From an uncultured Lentisphaeria bacterium (GTDB lineage Bacteria > Verrucomicrobiota > Lentisphaeria > Oligosphaerales > Oligosphaeraceae): a DNA stretch of 50,529 nt. Position 1 is the first letter of the stretch. Every line of letters starts with the position of its first letter. The notes beneath the pieces are model-generated. The model was not told where the DNA came from. It saw nothing but the letters and a program-made list of their open reading frames with translations, and ran no database searches. Where the stretch lies: positions 1 through 50,529 of the forward strand of contig CAKUJM010000020.1 of the NCBI GenBank assembly GCA_934661755.1, written 5' to 3'. Below, piece after piece: positions 8,299-17,220 of this stretch. The position numbers and the translations under genes are program-made.

Positions 8299-10532
8299 TT
8301 GTACTCACCCGGCTTCAGGGTCTGCTTGACGCCATTGAGCGTCAGCGTCGCGGTGGTCCCGGCGGGGACGGTGCACGAGTACTCGCGCTTGCCGCGCTTG
8401 CCGGTCTTCAGGGCGCTGCGGATCATGCCGCTGGCGCTGTCGTAGGTGCATTCGAAGTCCGGCAATTCTCCAAGATCCACCGCCGGTGAAAGCGTGAAGC
8501 TCCTGAATCCGGGCTCGGCGGGCGCGATGCCGGCAAGATAGCGGTACATGCAGGCGGAGGGATCGCCGAACATGATGTGGTTCTGCGAGTCGTTGCCATT
8601 CCATTGTTCGCGGAAGGTGGTGGCGCCGACCTTCACCCAATACCCCCATCCCGGCATTTCAGGCTGGGTGAGGACCTTGAGCAGGTCTTCCTTGAAGCCG
8701 TTCTCGCCCAGCACGCGGAGGACGAATTTGGCGCCGAGGATGCCGTAGTCGGAGCGGTGCGCGCCCTGGCGCACCAGCCGGACCAGCTTGTCAAGCGTCC
8801 TGGCCGGATCGGCGGCGAAGCCAAAGTACAGCGGCGCAGCCAGCGCCGTCAGCGAGTTGTTGTCGTAGCCGCCATCATCCTGGGCGTATCTGCGGTTCAC
8901 GCCTTCCTTGATGCGCCGGGCTTCGCCGGCATAGTGCCGGGCATCCGCCTTTTTGCCCAGATGGGCGGCGAATTCCGCCAGGCGGACTGCATCCTGGTAG
9001 TAGAATCCGGACGAGGTCAGGCCGACTTCCGGCATGGTGCAGGCGCGGAACGGACACCAGTCGCCCAGGCCGAAGGAGACCACGCCGTCGACATCATGCC
9101 AGCGGCGGCAGTACTCCAGATAGAGCTTCATGCCGTCGTAGTGCTGGCGCATGACCGTGTCGTCGCCGGCCATCTGCCAGCTCTGCCAGGCGGATTCAAA
9201 GATGTACGAGTCCCATGCCGGACCGCTGCCCCAGTTGTATCCCCACCCGCCGCTGGGGGCGATTCCGGGAAGCTGTCCGCTGGGACGCTGGCAATCCATG
9301 AGCACCTGGCTGAAATGCCGGGCCGCCAGGCGGATGTCGAAATTCCAGATGCCGGTCTCGAAGGCGAGATTGGCGTCGCCAGTCCAACCATTCTTCTCGC
9401 GATGCGGACAGTCGGTCGGAATGCCGGTGAAATTGCATAGATATGACTGGCAGTTGAGCTGCTGGACGGCCTCCAGCATGGCATTGCCGCTGGAATGGAA
9501 TTGCCCGCGCCGGGCAAAGCCATTGTGGATGAAGCAGGCGGTGATCTTCTGGATCCGGATGTGCCTGTAGTCGCAGCTGCTGCTGCAATTCACCGCGACG
9601 TAGCGGAAGCCATGGTAGGTGAAGTGCGGATGCATCCCGCATTGCTGCGATGCGCCGGAGAGGATGTACCGGTCTTGCTGGAACACCCCGGTCTTGGAAA
9701 ACTGGTCGATGTCCTTGCGCTGAATCCTGCCGGAGTCGTCAATGCGCTCGGCGTAGTCCAGGACCAGCGTCTCGCCGGCCGCGCCGACGGCGTCGACTTC
9801 ACACCATCCGGTGAGATTGCGGCCGAAGTCGAAGACCGTCGAGCTTCCCTGTTCCCAGCTTTTCACCGGCGCGATGCGTTCGGCGATCACACAGGGCTCG
9901 CATTCCTGCTCGACCAGGATGCCCGGCGGCGGATTGACAATATCCGCATAAGGGGCGTTGCGGTCGTCAAATTCCACGGTGGACACGCCATTGGCGTCGG
10001 TGATGCGGGTGTCCTGGTATTCGCCATTGCGCAGCGCGTTCATGACCACCTGGCTTTTGACGGCACGCCAGGATGCGTCGGAAGACGCCAGCACCTTGCC
10101 GGAGCTGCACTCCTCGATCTGGAGCAGCAGCGATGGCATATTGCGCCACGGAGCATCATGGAACTGCCAGACATCGCCGGTCTGGCAGTTGTACCAGCCA
10201 TTGCCCAGCAGCACCGCGACCGCATTCCTGCCCGGCTTCAGCAGTCCGGTGACATCGAAGACCATATAGGAGACTCGCTCAGTGAACTGGGTCGCCACCG
10301 GCGCCAGGACCTGGTCGCCGACCCGCTCGCCGTTGATGTAGCATTCGAACCATCCGGGAGCCGCAATGCACAGCCTGGCGGGCTTGATCCGGGCGGGGCA
10401 CTCAAAGGTGGTACGCAGCCAGGGGGCGCCACGCCCGGAGGCGAATGACTCATCCGCGGAGCGGTTTTGCCCGTCGTCGGGCATGATGTTGGAGCCAATC
10501 CACTTGCCTTGCCAGTTAACTGTCTTGTCCAT
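8280..10532 (-). CDS. Alpha-L-rhamnosidase, GH78
   Basis: 750 aa from the ATG at 10532 (MDKTVNWQGKWIG); the upstream in-frame extension has no domain similarity. Cleaves terminal alpha-L-rhamnose from plant or bacterial glycans. Order: N-terminal beta-sandwich starting at the WQGKWI segment, a second beta-sandwich (about 230-330), an (alpha/alpha)6 barrel with the family motif TDCPHREKNGWTGDA at 373-387 (acidic residues Asp 374 and Asp 386 are catalytic-region candidates), then a C-terminal beta domain ending in the GEYNFPVGK tail. No signal peptide is visible at this start, suggesting a cytoplasmic enzyme acting on imported oligosaccharide. It lies between the membrane sulfatase and hom. No rhamnose isomerase or kinase is nearby. 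Confidence 0.9.
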   Translation of the reverse strand: MDKTVNWQGKWIGSNIMPDDGQNRSADESFASGRGAPWLRTTFECPARIKPARLCIAAPGWFECYINGERVGDQVLAPVATQFTERVSYMVFDVTGLLKPGRNAVAVLLGNGWYNCQTGDVWQFHDAPWRNMPSLLLQIEECSSGKVLASSDASWRAVKSQVVMNALRNGEYQDTRITDANGVSTVEFDDRNAPYADIVNPPPGILVEQECEPCVIAERIAPVKSWEQGSSTVFDFGRNLTGWCEVDAVGAAGETLVLDYAERIDDSGRIQRKDIDQFSKTGVFQQDRYILSGASQQCGMHPHFTYHGFRYVAVNCSSSCDYRHIRIQKITACFIHNGFARRGQFHSSGNAMLEAVQQLNCQSYLCNFTGIPTDCPHREKNGWTGDANLAFETGIWNFDIRLAARHFSQVLMDCQRPSGQLPGIAPSGGWGYNWGSGPAWDSYIFESAWQSWQMAGDDTVMRQHYDGMKLYLEYCRRWHDVDGVVSFGLGDWCPFRACTMPEVGLTSSGFYYQDAVRLAEFAAHLGKKADARHYAGEARRIKEGVNRRYAQDDGGYDNNSLTALAAPLYFGFAADPARTLDKLVRLVRQGAHRSDYGILGAKFVLRVLGENGFKEDLLKVLTQPEMPGWGYWVKVGATTFREQWNGNDSQNHIMFGDPSACMYRYLAGIAPAEPGFRSFTLSPAVDLGELPDFECTYDSASGMIRSALKTGKRGKREYSCTVPAGTTATLTLNGVKQTLKPGEYNFPVGK

Positions 10533-10630
10533 GATTATGGGGAGATGCAGGTAAAGGGATGATGCCGGCGCATCCGCCGGCGTTGCGGTTGTGACTGCAC
10601 CGATGACACAGGTGCCGCCGCAGAATATAA

Positions 10631-10664
10631 CCTGAATCCGTGGAGTTGATTCCGCGGCGCGGAA
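10631..10664. repeat. Partial arm of the dispersed element plus short palindrome
   Basis: CCTGAATCCGTGGAGTTGAT matches the arm consensus of the palindromic family. It runs into a perfect TTCCGCG-G-CGCGGAA palindrome (10650-10664) followed by nine A. No matching second arm was found, so this is a solo or decayed piece in the 183-bp gap between the rhamnosidase and sulfatase genes. Confidence 0.4.
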
Positions 10665-10715
10665 AAAAAAAGGGCGGCATGGGAAACGCGCCATCCGCCC
10701 AGGGCGCGGCTATCG

Positions 10716-12638
10716 CTATTTAAGGAAGCGCTGCATGTCCCGGAGGGCCTGCGACAGCTGGACGGCATTGCGCCTGTAAAAGCCGTCGACATCATTGTCG
10801 ATGGAGTCGTCGCGCCGCAGCAGCCGGTATGGCGAATACAGCGACTCCGGGTCTACCGGCAGCATGTATTTGCCTTCCTTGTTGACCAGGACCCGCTCGG
10901 TGTATCCGCACACGATCATATATTGCCGGTCGTAGTCAGGATCCATGAGGTCGTGTCCGACCGAATACCGCGACGCATCGCCGACGCGTCCCAGCCGCGC
11001 CGCCAATGTCGGAATAATGTCGGTATGCTGGCTGAGCCGTTCATATTTCCGGGCCGCCACCCCCGGCAAGTGGATTATCAGCGGCGGGCAGATCTGTTCA
11101 TCGACGAAGGCCGAGTTGTGTCCAAGATGTCCATGCTCGTAGAACTCCTCGCCGTGGTCGCCGGTGACAATGACGATGGTGTTTTCCAGGAATCCTTTTT
11201 CCTCCAGGTACTTGATCAACCGTCCAATCTGCCGGTCGACATTGTATGCCGCGTTTCTGGCGCGGTTGATCACCAGTTCGCGGTCGTCGGCCGACATCTT
11301 CAGATAGGATAGATTCTCCAGCACCGGCTGGAATGGCGCGTGGTCTTCGGGAAAGGAATATGGCGCGTGGGTCCCCTCGAAGAAATGGAATGCGAAGAAT
11401 GGCCGTCCGGGATCGCGCTTTTCGATGAAATCGATCATCTTGTCCACGCCGACGCGGTCACGCTCATCCGGCGGCAGCGCGCTGTCCATTTCCTCCAGCT
11501 GCTCGGCCTCCAGCATTGCAAAGACCGTCAGATTGAACTCGGGGTAGGTGAATTTGGCGGAAGTGGCCGCCCGCAGCTGGTAATTGGCGTCATGCAGCCA
11601 CTCGAAGAAGACCGGCGGTCGGTTGCTGTCGAGGAACTCATCCCAGAGGTTGGCGTAAATGCCGTAGAACATGGCGAACATGCCGGGGCGGGTGCCGTTG
11701 CCGCCGCTGAAATGCTGGTTGAAACGCACGCAATGCTTTTCCGCGAAGGCGTTGCTGTTGGGCATGACCGCCTCGCACAGCATGTCGTTGCGCAGCGACT
11801 CCGCGCAAAGCCAGACGATATTGGGCAGCCGTTCCATGGGGACGGTCCTGGTCTCCTCCAGGGGATAGTTCAGGATTGTCGAAGTGCTCAGGCGGATCCG
11901 GGCACGGTCGGCCACCGTGCGGGCCGGACGCTTGCACCCCAGCGACTTGAGAAATGATCGCATCCGCACCCGCGGCAGCAGCGGGTAGGTGCCGCTCACA
12001 CTGAGAACCTGGCGATAGTGGTAGAAATCCGACACCCCGCAGGCGATCTCCGCATATCCCAGCGAAAACGCCGACAGCAGCGCCAGCGACGCCAGGACCC
12101 ACCCCCGCCAGGCAAGATGCCGGCCGCACCACGACCGCAAACTCGCCCGGCGCGCCAATGAACAGGCAAGGAACAAATAGACGGCGACGCACAACGCCCC
12201 GCCAAGGAAGGCGGGGATGATCGTCGAATAGTCCAGCCCCATGCTCGAGAAACCGCCAGGCGTAATCAGCAGATTAATGACAAAGCCATTGATGTGGAAG
12301 GAAAAATGCCGCCAGATGCAAAAATCCGAAAAGGCCAGCACCGCAATCAGCGCCGCCAGCAGCCCGGCAAACAGCCACAGCGCCAGATGCCAGCGCGGGT
12401 GGCGCGTGGCGCCAACGCGCTCTGCCAGCCAGGCCATGAAAAGCTGCGGCAATGACCCGCAGGCCGCCAGCCCGATGCCGCCGCCCAGCAAATACGCAAC
12501 CACGCTGACGCCACGGCTGACACTGCACGCGGCATCAACCATGTATGCGCCGGAAAGCAACAGCAACGGGATGAACACCAGCAGCCACCAGGCCACCAGC
12601 AATGATCTTCTTGTCGGATTGTCGTCGCTCATCTGCAT
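10716..12638 (-). CDS. Inner-membrane sulfatase-like protein (PbgA/YejM or LtaS-like)
   Basis: 640 aa. About five hydrophobic helices occupy residues 12-33, 44-70, 84-103, 138-162 and 178-198, followed by an alkaline-phosphatase-superfamily domain facing the periplasm (271 to end). Active-site-like residues: Glu 280 in NIVWLCAES, Thr 316 in NGTRPGM, GDHGEEF at 493-499 and His 506. This layout is that of PbgA/YejM, which binds lipid A and tunes LPS synthesis, or of polymer-modifying transferases such as LtaS. Thr rather than Cys/Ser at the nucleophile position argues against a true sulfate ester hydrolase. A second in-frame ATG lies at 12632. Gene symbol withheld because role cannot be decided. 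Confidence 0.75.
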   Translation of the reverse strand: MQMSDDNPTRRSLLVAWWLLVFIPLLLLSGAYMVDAACSVSRGVSVVAYLLGGGIGLAACGSLPQLFMAWLAERVGATRHPRWHLALWLFAGLLAALIAVLAFSDFCIWRHFSFHINGFVINLLITPGGFSSMGLDYSTIIPAFLGGALCVAVYLFLACSLARRASLRSWCGRHLAWRGWVLASLALLSAFSLGYAEIACGVSDFYHYRQVLSVSGTYPLLPRVRMRSFLKSLGCKRPARTVADRARIRLSTSTILNYPLEETRTVPMERLPNIVWLCAESLRNDMLCEAVMPNSNAFAEKHCVRFNQHFSGGNGTRPGMFAMFYGIYANLWDEFLDSNRPPVFFEWLHDANYQLRAATSAKFTYPEFNLTVFAMLEAEQLEEMDSALPPDERDRVGVDKMIDFIEKRDPGRPFFAFHFFEGTHAPYSFPEDHAPFQPVLENLSYLKMSADDRELVINRARNAAYNVDRQIGRLIKYLEEKGFLENTIVIVTGDHGEEFYEHGHLGHNSAFVDEQICPPLIIHLPGVAARKYERLSQHTDIIPTLAARLGRVGDASRYSVGHDLMDPDYDRQYMIVCGYTERVLVNKEGKYMLPVDPESLYSPYRLLRRDDSIDNDVDGFYRRNAVQLSQALRDMQRFLK

Positions 12639-12716
12639 AAAGAAAAAAAGGGGACACGCAACGGGCGGAATCGTAAATGCCGCTTAATATATTTTCTGCA
12701 ATCCCGCCGGTATGTA

Positions 12717-12735
12717 ACACTTTTGCAAAAAGTGT
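12717..12735. promoter_or_regulatory. Perfect palindrome in the sulfatase/pgk divergent region
   Basis: ACACTTTT-GCA-AAAAGTGT, a perfect 8-bp inverted repeat with a 3-base spacer, in the 277-bp gap between divergent genes. Such a site could be an operator for a dimeric regulator. A TAATATATT stretch near 12833 could be a pgk -10 region but no convincing -35 box is seen. Confidence 0.35.
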
Positions 12736-12915
12736 CAAAAAGAAAAAGCAGTTGCCGGGGATGGCCGCGTCTCTTCTCCGCCAGCCGTCCGGCACGGTTA
12801 TTCCGCCGGCTGGCCGCGCAGATGATACTTTTGTAATATATTAACTGCCATTCCCGATCCGAAGGCCGTCAGAAGGCGGCATGAACCAGAGTCCTGAATA
12901 GGAGTTTTCAGCATA

Positions 12916-14181
12916 ATGAACAAGAAGACCGTGCGCGACATCGACCTGAAGGGCAAGAAGGTCGTCATGCGTGTTGATTTCAACGTCCCGCTGAACGAGA
13001 AGCAGGAGATCACCGACGACACCCGCATCAAGGCGGCCGAGCCGACCATCAAGTATGTGCTTGAGCAGGGCGCCGCGCTGATTCTCATGAGCCATCTGGG
13101 GCGTCCGAAGGGCAAGGTCGCCCCGGAGTTCAGCCTGAAGCCGTGCGCCGAGTATCTGTCGAGGGAGCTGGGCAAGCCGGTGCAATTTGCGGAGGACTGC
13201 ATGAAGGCCGACGACCAGGCCGCGGCTTTGCAGCCGGGGCAGATCCTGATGCTGGAGAACACCCGTTTCCACAAGGGCGAGGAAGGCAAGGCCAAGACTG
13301 ACGGCCTCACCGACGAGGAGGCCAAGGCCAAAAAGGCGGAGTACAAGGCCCTCAAGCAGGAGATGGCGGCGAAGCTGGCCAGCTATGGCGACGTGTATGT
13401 CAATGACGCCTTCGGCACGGCGCACCGCGACCACGCCTCCACCTGTTCCATTTGCAAGTACATGAAGGCCAAGGGCGGTCCGTGCGTGGCCGGCTTCCTG
13501 CTGGAGAAGGAGATCAACTTCCTGGGCAACGCGGTCGAGAACGCCCGCCATCCCTTCGTCGCCATCATCGGCGGCGCCAAGGTCTCCGGCAAGCTTGAGG
13601 TCTTGAAGAACCTGATGAAGAAGGTCGACTCCATCCTGATCGGCGGCGGCATGGCCTACACCTTCCTGAAGGCCCAGGGCTACCAGATCGGCGACTCGCT
13701 GGTCGAGGACGATCTGCTGGAGACCGCCAGGCAGACCCTGGCGGACGCCAAGGCGGCGAATGTCGATTTCGTCCTGCCGATCGACAACATCGCCGCGGAC
13801 AAATTCGCGGCCGACGCCAACACCCAGGTGATCAGCAAGAACATCCCGGAGGGCTGGATGGGCCTGGACATTGGTCCGGAGACCATCAAGAAGTACACCG
13901 GCATCATCGCCGGCGCCAAGACCATCGTCTGGAATGGCCCGATGGGATGCTTCGAGATGCCGGCCTTCGCCAAGGGCACCATGGCGATCTGCCAGGCGGT
14001 GGCGGAGGCAACCGCCAATAACGGCGCCACCTCGATCATCGGCGGCGGCGACTCGGTCAGCGCAGTCAACAAGAGCGGCCTGGCCGCCAAGATGTCGCAC
14101 ATCTCCACCGGCGGCGGCGCATCCCTGGAGTTCCTCGAAGGGAAGGTCCTGCCCGGATGCGACGCGCTGGATGACAAATAG
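12916..14181 (+). CDS. pgk: Phosphoglycerate kinase
   Basis: 421 aa. Glycolytic transfer of phosphate between 1,3-bisphosphoglycerate and ADP. Conserved blocks: RVDFNVPL near the N-terminus, SHLGRPKG, GDVYVNDAFGTAHR, IGGAKVSGK, WNGPMGCFEMPAF and the C-terminal GGGDSVSAV and TGGGASLEFLEG nucleotide loops. About 25 residues longer than E. coli Pgk because of a charged insertion (KTDGLTDEEAKAKKAEY region, about 118-140) after HKGEE. AGGAG lies 12 bases before the ATG. tpiA follows 280 bp downstream on the same strand. Confidence 0.97.
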   Translation: MNKKTVRDIDLKGKKVVMRVDFNVPLNEKQEITDDTRIKAAEPTIKYVLEQGAALILMSHLGRPKGKVAPEFSLKPCAEYLSRELGKPVQFAEDCMKADDQAAALQPGQILMLENTRFHKGEEGKAKTDGLTDEEAKAKKAEYKALKQEMAAKLASYGDVYVNDAFGTAHRDHASTCSICKYMKAKGGPCVAGFLLEKEINFLGNAVENARHPFVAIIGGAKVSGKLEVLKNLMKKVDSILIGGGMAYTFLKAQGYQIGDSLVEDDLLETARQTLADAKAANVDFVLPIDNIAADKFAADANTQVISKNIPEGWMGLDIGPETIKKYTGIIAGAKTIVWNGPMGCFEMPAFAKGTMAICQAVAEATANNGATSIIGGGDSVSAVNKSGLAAKMSHISTGGGASLEFLEGKVLPGCDALDDK

Positions 14182-14461
14182 CCTTTGCGCACTTCCCAAA
14201 GTGCCGCCGGCGCGCGCAGGTGTGCCGGCGGCCATCCCCCCAAACACCATTCATCCCAGGGCGGTGACCCGCAAATCCACCAGGGCATTCGCAGGCTTTG
14301 ATTGAGTTTTTTTGACGAAAAAAGCGGCGGTGCGCCGCGGCGGCGACGGGAGGCGTTTTCGCCACCCCGTTCCCCCCAAGGTGCAGAAGCCATGGATTTG
14401 CAGGAATCCGCGCTGGGCAGACCACAACACTCTTCTAGAATCTTAAGGACATAGCATCATC

Positions 14462-15238
14462 ATGGCACGTAGAAAGGTAATCGCCGGCAATTGGAAGATG
14501 AACAAGACCGCCCGCGAGGGCGCGGAGCTGATCGCCGGCATCAAGGCGGAATGCGGCTGCAGCGGAAGCTGCCCCTGCTGCGCTCCGGAAGTGATTGTCT
14601 GCCCGCCCTTCACCACCCTGTCGGCGGTCCAGGAAGCGGCGCAAGGCACGCCGATCAAAGTCGGCGCCCAGAATATCCACTGGGCGGCCAATGGCGCCTT
14701 CACCGGCGAGATCAGCGCATCCATGCTCACCGAAATGGGCATCAACGTGGTGATCATCGGCCACAGCGAACGCCGCCAGTACTTTGGCGAAACCGACGAG
14801 ACTGTCAATCAGCGCGTCAAGGCGGCGCTGGCGGCGGGGATGACCGTCATCCTCTGCGTCGGCGAGACCCTGGCGGAACGCGAAAAGAATGTCACGGACG
14901 CGGTGATCGAGAAGCAGGTCCGCTGGGATCTGGCGGATGTCACCGCCGAACAGATGGCCAATGTCATCATCGCCTATGAGCCGGTATGGGCGATCGGCAC
15001 CGGCAAGGTCGCCACTGACGAGCAGGCTCAGGAGGTCCATGCCGGCATCCGGGCGCTGCTGGCGCGGCTCTTCGGCGGCGAAGTGGCCGAGGCCACCCGC
15101 ATCCTCTACGGCGGAAGCATGAAGCCCTCCAATGCCGCGGGGCTGCTGGCGCAGAAGGACATCGACGGCGGCCTCATCGGCGGCGCGGCCCTCAAGCCGG
15201 CCGACTTTGTCGCGCTGATCAAGGCCGCGATGAACTGA
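14462..15238 (+). CDS. tpiA: Triosephosphate isomerase with Cys-rich insert
   Basis: 258 aa. Interconverts dihydroxyacetone phosphate and glyceraldehyde 3-phosphate. N-terminal AGNWKMNK (Lys 12 equivalent), GHSERR (His), AYEPVWAIGTG (catalytic Glu) and YGGSMKPSN and GGAAL phosphate loops are intact. An unusual stretch CGCSGSCPCC at residues 31-40, five Cys in ten residues, replaces the short link between the first helix and second strand. It lies on the surface in other TIM structures, so activity should be unaffected; metal binding or disulfides are possible. AAGGA occurs about 14 bases before the ATG. Confidence 0.95.
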   Translation: MARRKVIAGNWKMNKTAREGAELIAGIKAECGCSGSCPCCAPEVIVCPPFTTLSAVQEAAQGTPIKVGAQNIHWAANGAFTGEISASMLTEMGINVVIIGHSERRQYFGETDETVNQRVKAALAAGMTVILCVGETLAEREKNVTDAVIEKQVRWDLADVTAEQMANVIIAYEPVWAIGTGKVATDEQAQEVHAGIRALLARLFGGEVAEATRILYGGSMKPSNAAGLLAQKDIDGGLIGGAALKPADFVALIKAAMN

Positions 15239-15249
15239 TGACGGATTGG

Positions 15250-15278
15250 CCTGGCGCCAATGACTGAATGGCGCCGGG
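15250..15278 (+). terminator. Candidate hairpin downstream of tpiA
   Basis: CCTGGCGCCA and TGGCGCCGGG pair over 10 bp with one mismatch around a 9-base loop, 12 bp after the tpiA stop. The following sequence is not a clean T-run, so termination strength is uncertain. Confidence 0.4.
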
Positions 15279-15390
15279 CGGCTTCCTTGCGGCTGGATGA
15301 GGCGTTCTGAAGACGCGCGCACCGGAAAGCGCGGCGACGGAAAGCGACGGCGCAAGGGAATCGGCCCCATGTCGTCCTGTTTCAGTTGTG

Positions 15391-15520
15391 CCTGGATCCG
15401 TGAAGCTGGTGATTTTGTGTTGTGACAGAATGATGTTTTTTTAGGGAGCGTACCGCGGGTGCGTGACCGAAAAAAATGACGAAGTCATGGCGCAAAATCA
15501 CCGGCTTTAGCGGATTCAGG
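15391..15520. repeat. Dispersed palindromic element, copy 2 (best preserved)
   Basis: 130 bp. Left arm starts CCTGGATCCGTGAAGCTGG then TGATTTTGTG; right arm read on the other strand starts CCTGAATCCGCTAAAGCCGG then TGATTTTGCG. Arms extend about 50 bp and end in T7 tracts, flanking a roughly 27-bp centre (AGGGAGCGTACCGCGGGTGC region). No reading frame. Resembles a MITE-like or REP-like unit. Confidence 0.75.
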
Positions 15521-15540
15521 TCATCCATTTTCTTTTTCCG

Positions 15541-15568
15541 GGAACATATTCAATTATTATCTGTCAAA
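15541..15568 (+). promoter_or_regulatory. Candidate ECF-type (autoregulated) promoter
   Basis: GGAAC at 15541-15545, a 17-base AT-rich spacer, then GTCAAA at 15563-15568, ending 23 bp before the sigma factor start. GGAAC with GTC at this spacing is the classic pattern for group-IV sigma promoters, which commonly drive their own sigma gene. Confidence 0.5.
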
Positions 15569-15591
15569 CCAGTCTGGGTTAATCGCAGCCA

Positions 15592-16173
15592 ATGAAGAGC
15601 GATCGGGAATTAGTGCGTGACTTTCAGAAGGATGGCGACGAATCGGCCTTCGACGAGCTGGTTGCGCGCCATTACGGCCACGCCTACCAGATCGCCTACG
15701 GCACGCTGGGCAATCGCGAGGACGCCGAGGAGGTCGTCCAGGACACCTTCCTGCGCATTCATCGTGCGCTGCCCGCCTTCCGGGGCGACTCCGAGTTTTC
15801 GACCTGGATGTACCGCATTGTCATCAACCTCTGCAACAACAAGTTCAGGTGGAACCGGATCCGCGGATGCAAAGTCACCGACAGCATTGATGCGCCGTTG
15901 AATCTGCCGGGCAAATACAACACCACGCTCAAGATTGAGATCCCGGATCGCGAGATGCCTCCGGACAAGCAGTACGTCTTCGACGAGACCAACCGGCGCC
16001 TGCATGAAGCCATGCAGCGTCTGCCGGAGAGTTATCGCGAGGCGGTGCTGCTGCGCAATGTCAAGCAGCTTGACTACGAGCAGATTGCGAGGATCCTCAA
16101 CTGCGCGATCGGCACCGTCAAATCCCGGATCAGCCGGGGGCGGGACCTGCTGCGTGAGTACATGGAATTGTAG
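15592..16173 (+). CDS. RNA polymerase sigma-70 factor, ECF subfamily
   Basis: 193 aa. Region 2 (about 15-85: FDELVARHYGHAYQIAYGTL, EDAEEVVQDTFLRIHR, FSTWMYRIVINLCNNKFR) binds core polymerase and the -10 element; region 4 (about 135-190: LPESYREAVLLRNVKQLDY, IARILNCAIGTVKSRISRGR) binds the -35 element. Only these two regions are present, as in RpoE-like factors. The downstream gene is a matching membrane anti-sigma factor, and an ECF-type promoter candidate lies just upstream, suggesting autoregulation in an envelope-stress circuit. Signal unknown. Confidence 0.92.
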   Translation: MKSDRELVRDFQKDGDESAFDELVARHYGHAYQIAYGTLGNREDAEEVVQDTFLRIHRALPAFRGDSEFSTWMYRIVINLCNNKFRWNRIRGCKVTDSIDAPLNLPGKYNTTLKIEIPDREMPPDKQYVFDETNRRLHEAMQRLPESYREAVLLRNVKQLDYEQIARILNCAIGTVKSRISRGRDLLREYMEL

Positions 16174-16237
16174 CCGGGGCGGCGCAAGCCCGAAGCCATT
16201 GGAGTCAGCGGCATCCACCGACATGGTCTGGCTGGTC

Positions 16238-17218
16238 ATGAGAAAAGAATCATTACAACATTGTCCTTCCCGTGAGGATCTGAGCGCGTTCTACGACGGC
16301 TTTTTGCGTGACAGCCGCATTGCCGATCATCTGCGTGACTGCCGGAGTTGCCGGGAGGCTGTCGCCGCCATGGAACAGCTTGACCGCATGATGGCGGATT
16401 GCAATGCCGCACCGCCGGAGCTGTCCGGACGCGTCATCGCGGCATGCCATCGCGACGCCGAGCGCCAGGATGCCGATCGGGCGATGGCGGCGATCATGCC
16501 CACAGGCGGCTTCCGCGGATTTCCTGTCCGGATGATGCGTCATGCGGCGGTGCTGCTGGCGACCGCGGCCGTGGCGTCATTTGCCACCTATTCCCTGCTT
16601 TCCCACCCGGCAGGGGCCGATGGCGCCGTCATCGCCGCAGCCGACCATGACGGATTGCGGCAGTCGATGCCGGCCGCGGCGGCGCATTCGCCATCGGCGC
16701 CTTCCGGCCCATTGCCCCTGGCGGCGTCCGTGACGATTTCCGCCGTCACGCGTGAAGACGGCGGCGGTTATTCGCTGGCCGACAGCCTGCGCGAACGCCA
16801 GGCGGCCGCCCGGACACTGGCCGCCAGAGAGTCCGCCATCCGCCACGAAGCCCTGGACACGGTCTCCGTCTCATCCGACGGCGGCCATGCGCGTTCGGCC
16901 TCCGCCGACCGCAAGCTGGTGCTGCTGCCGGATGTGGTCACGCATGTCTGGCAGACAAGCCAGGCAATCGATGCCAGGCGGCTGCAAGAGCTCTCCGGCC
17001 TTGACTTCGAGGAACTGGGAGCGGCGGATGACCTGGGAATCCGCACCTTCAGCTGCACCGGCAGCGACGCCGGCATCCAGCGGGCAATCAACGAACTCCA
17101 TGGCCAATCCGGCTGGTCGCTGCTCTCCCCTGCCCTTCCGCAGCCCGGCGGCGAGGACCTGATTTTCTTCCGCAACCGCCCGCTGAAGTACATCATCACC
17201 CTGGTTCCTGGCAAATAA
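16238..17218 (+). CDS. Membrane anti-sigma factor with zinc-finger domain
   Basis: 326 aa from ATG 16238; an ATG at 16223 is a possible alternative and neither has a strong ribosome-binding site. N-terminal anti-sigma zinc-finger with HxxxCxxC (His 31, Cys 35, Cys 38), one transmembrane helix (about 101-122, AAVLLATAAVASFATYSLL), and a roughly 200-residue periplasmic domain of unknown fold, rich in Ala and Ser after the membrane. Located 64 bp after the ECF sigma gene, so it very likely sequesters that factor. No site-1 or site-2 protease gene is in the window. Confidence 0.8.
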   Translation: MRKESLQHCPSREDLSAFYDGFLRDSRIADHLRDCRSCREAVAAMEQLDRMMADCNAAPPELSGRVIAACHRDAERQDADRAMAAIMPTGGFRGFPVRMMRHAAVLLATAAVASFATYSLLSHPAGADGAVIAAADHDGLRQSMPAAAAHSPSAPSGPLPLAASVTISAVTREDGGGYSLADSLRERQAAARTLAARESAIRHEALDTVSVSSDGGHARSASADRKLVLLPDVVTHVWQTSQAIDARRLQELSGLDFEELGAADDLGIRTFSCTGSDAGIQRAINELHGQSGWSLLSPALPQPGGEDLIFFRNRPLKYIITLVPGK

Positions 17219-17220
17219 GG

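Larger units (their letters stand above)
15239..15591. other. Intergenic region between tpiA and the ECF sigma gene
   Basis: 353 bp without a credible gene. In order it holds a GC hairpin after tpiA (15250-15278), a full copy of the dispersed palindromic element (15391-15520) and an ECF-type promoter candidate (15541-15568). Confidence 0.7.
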
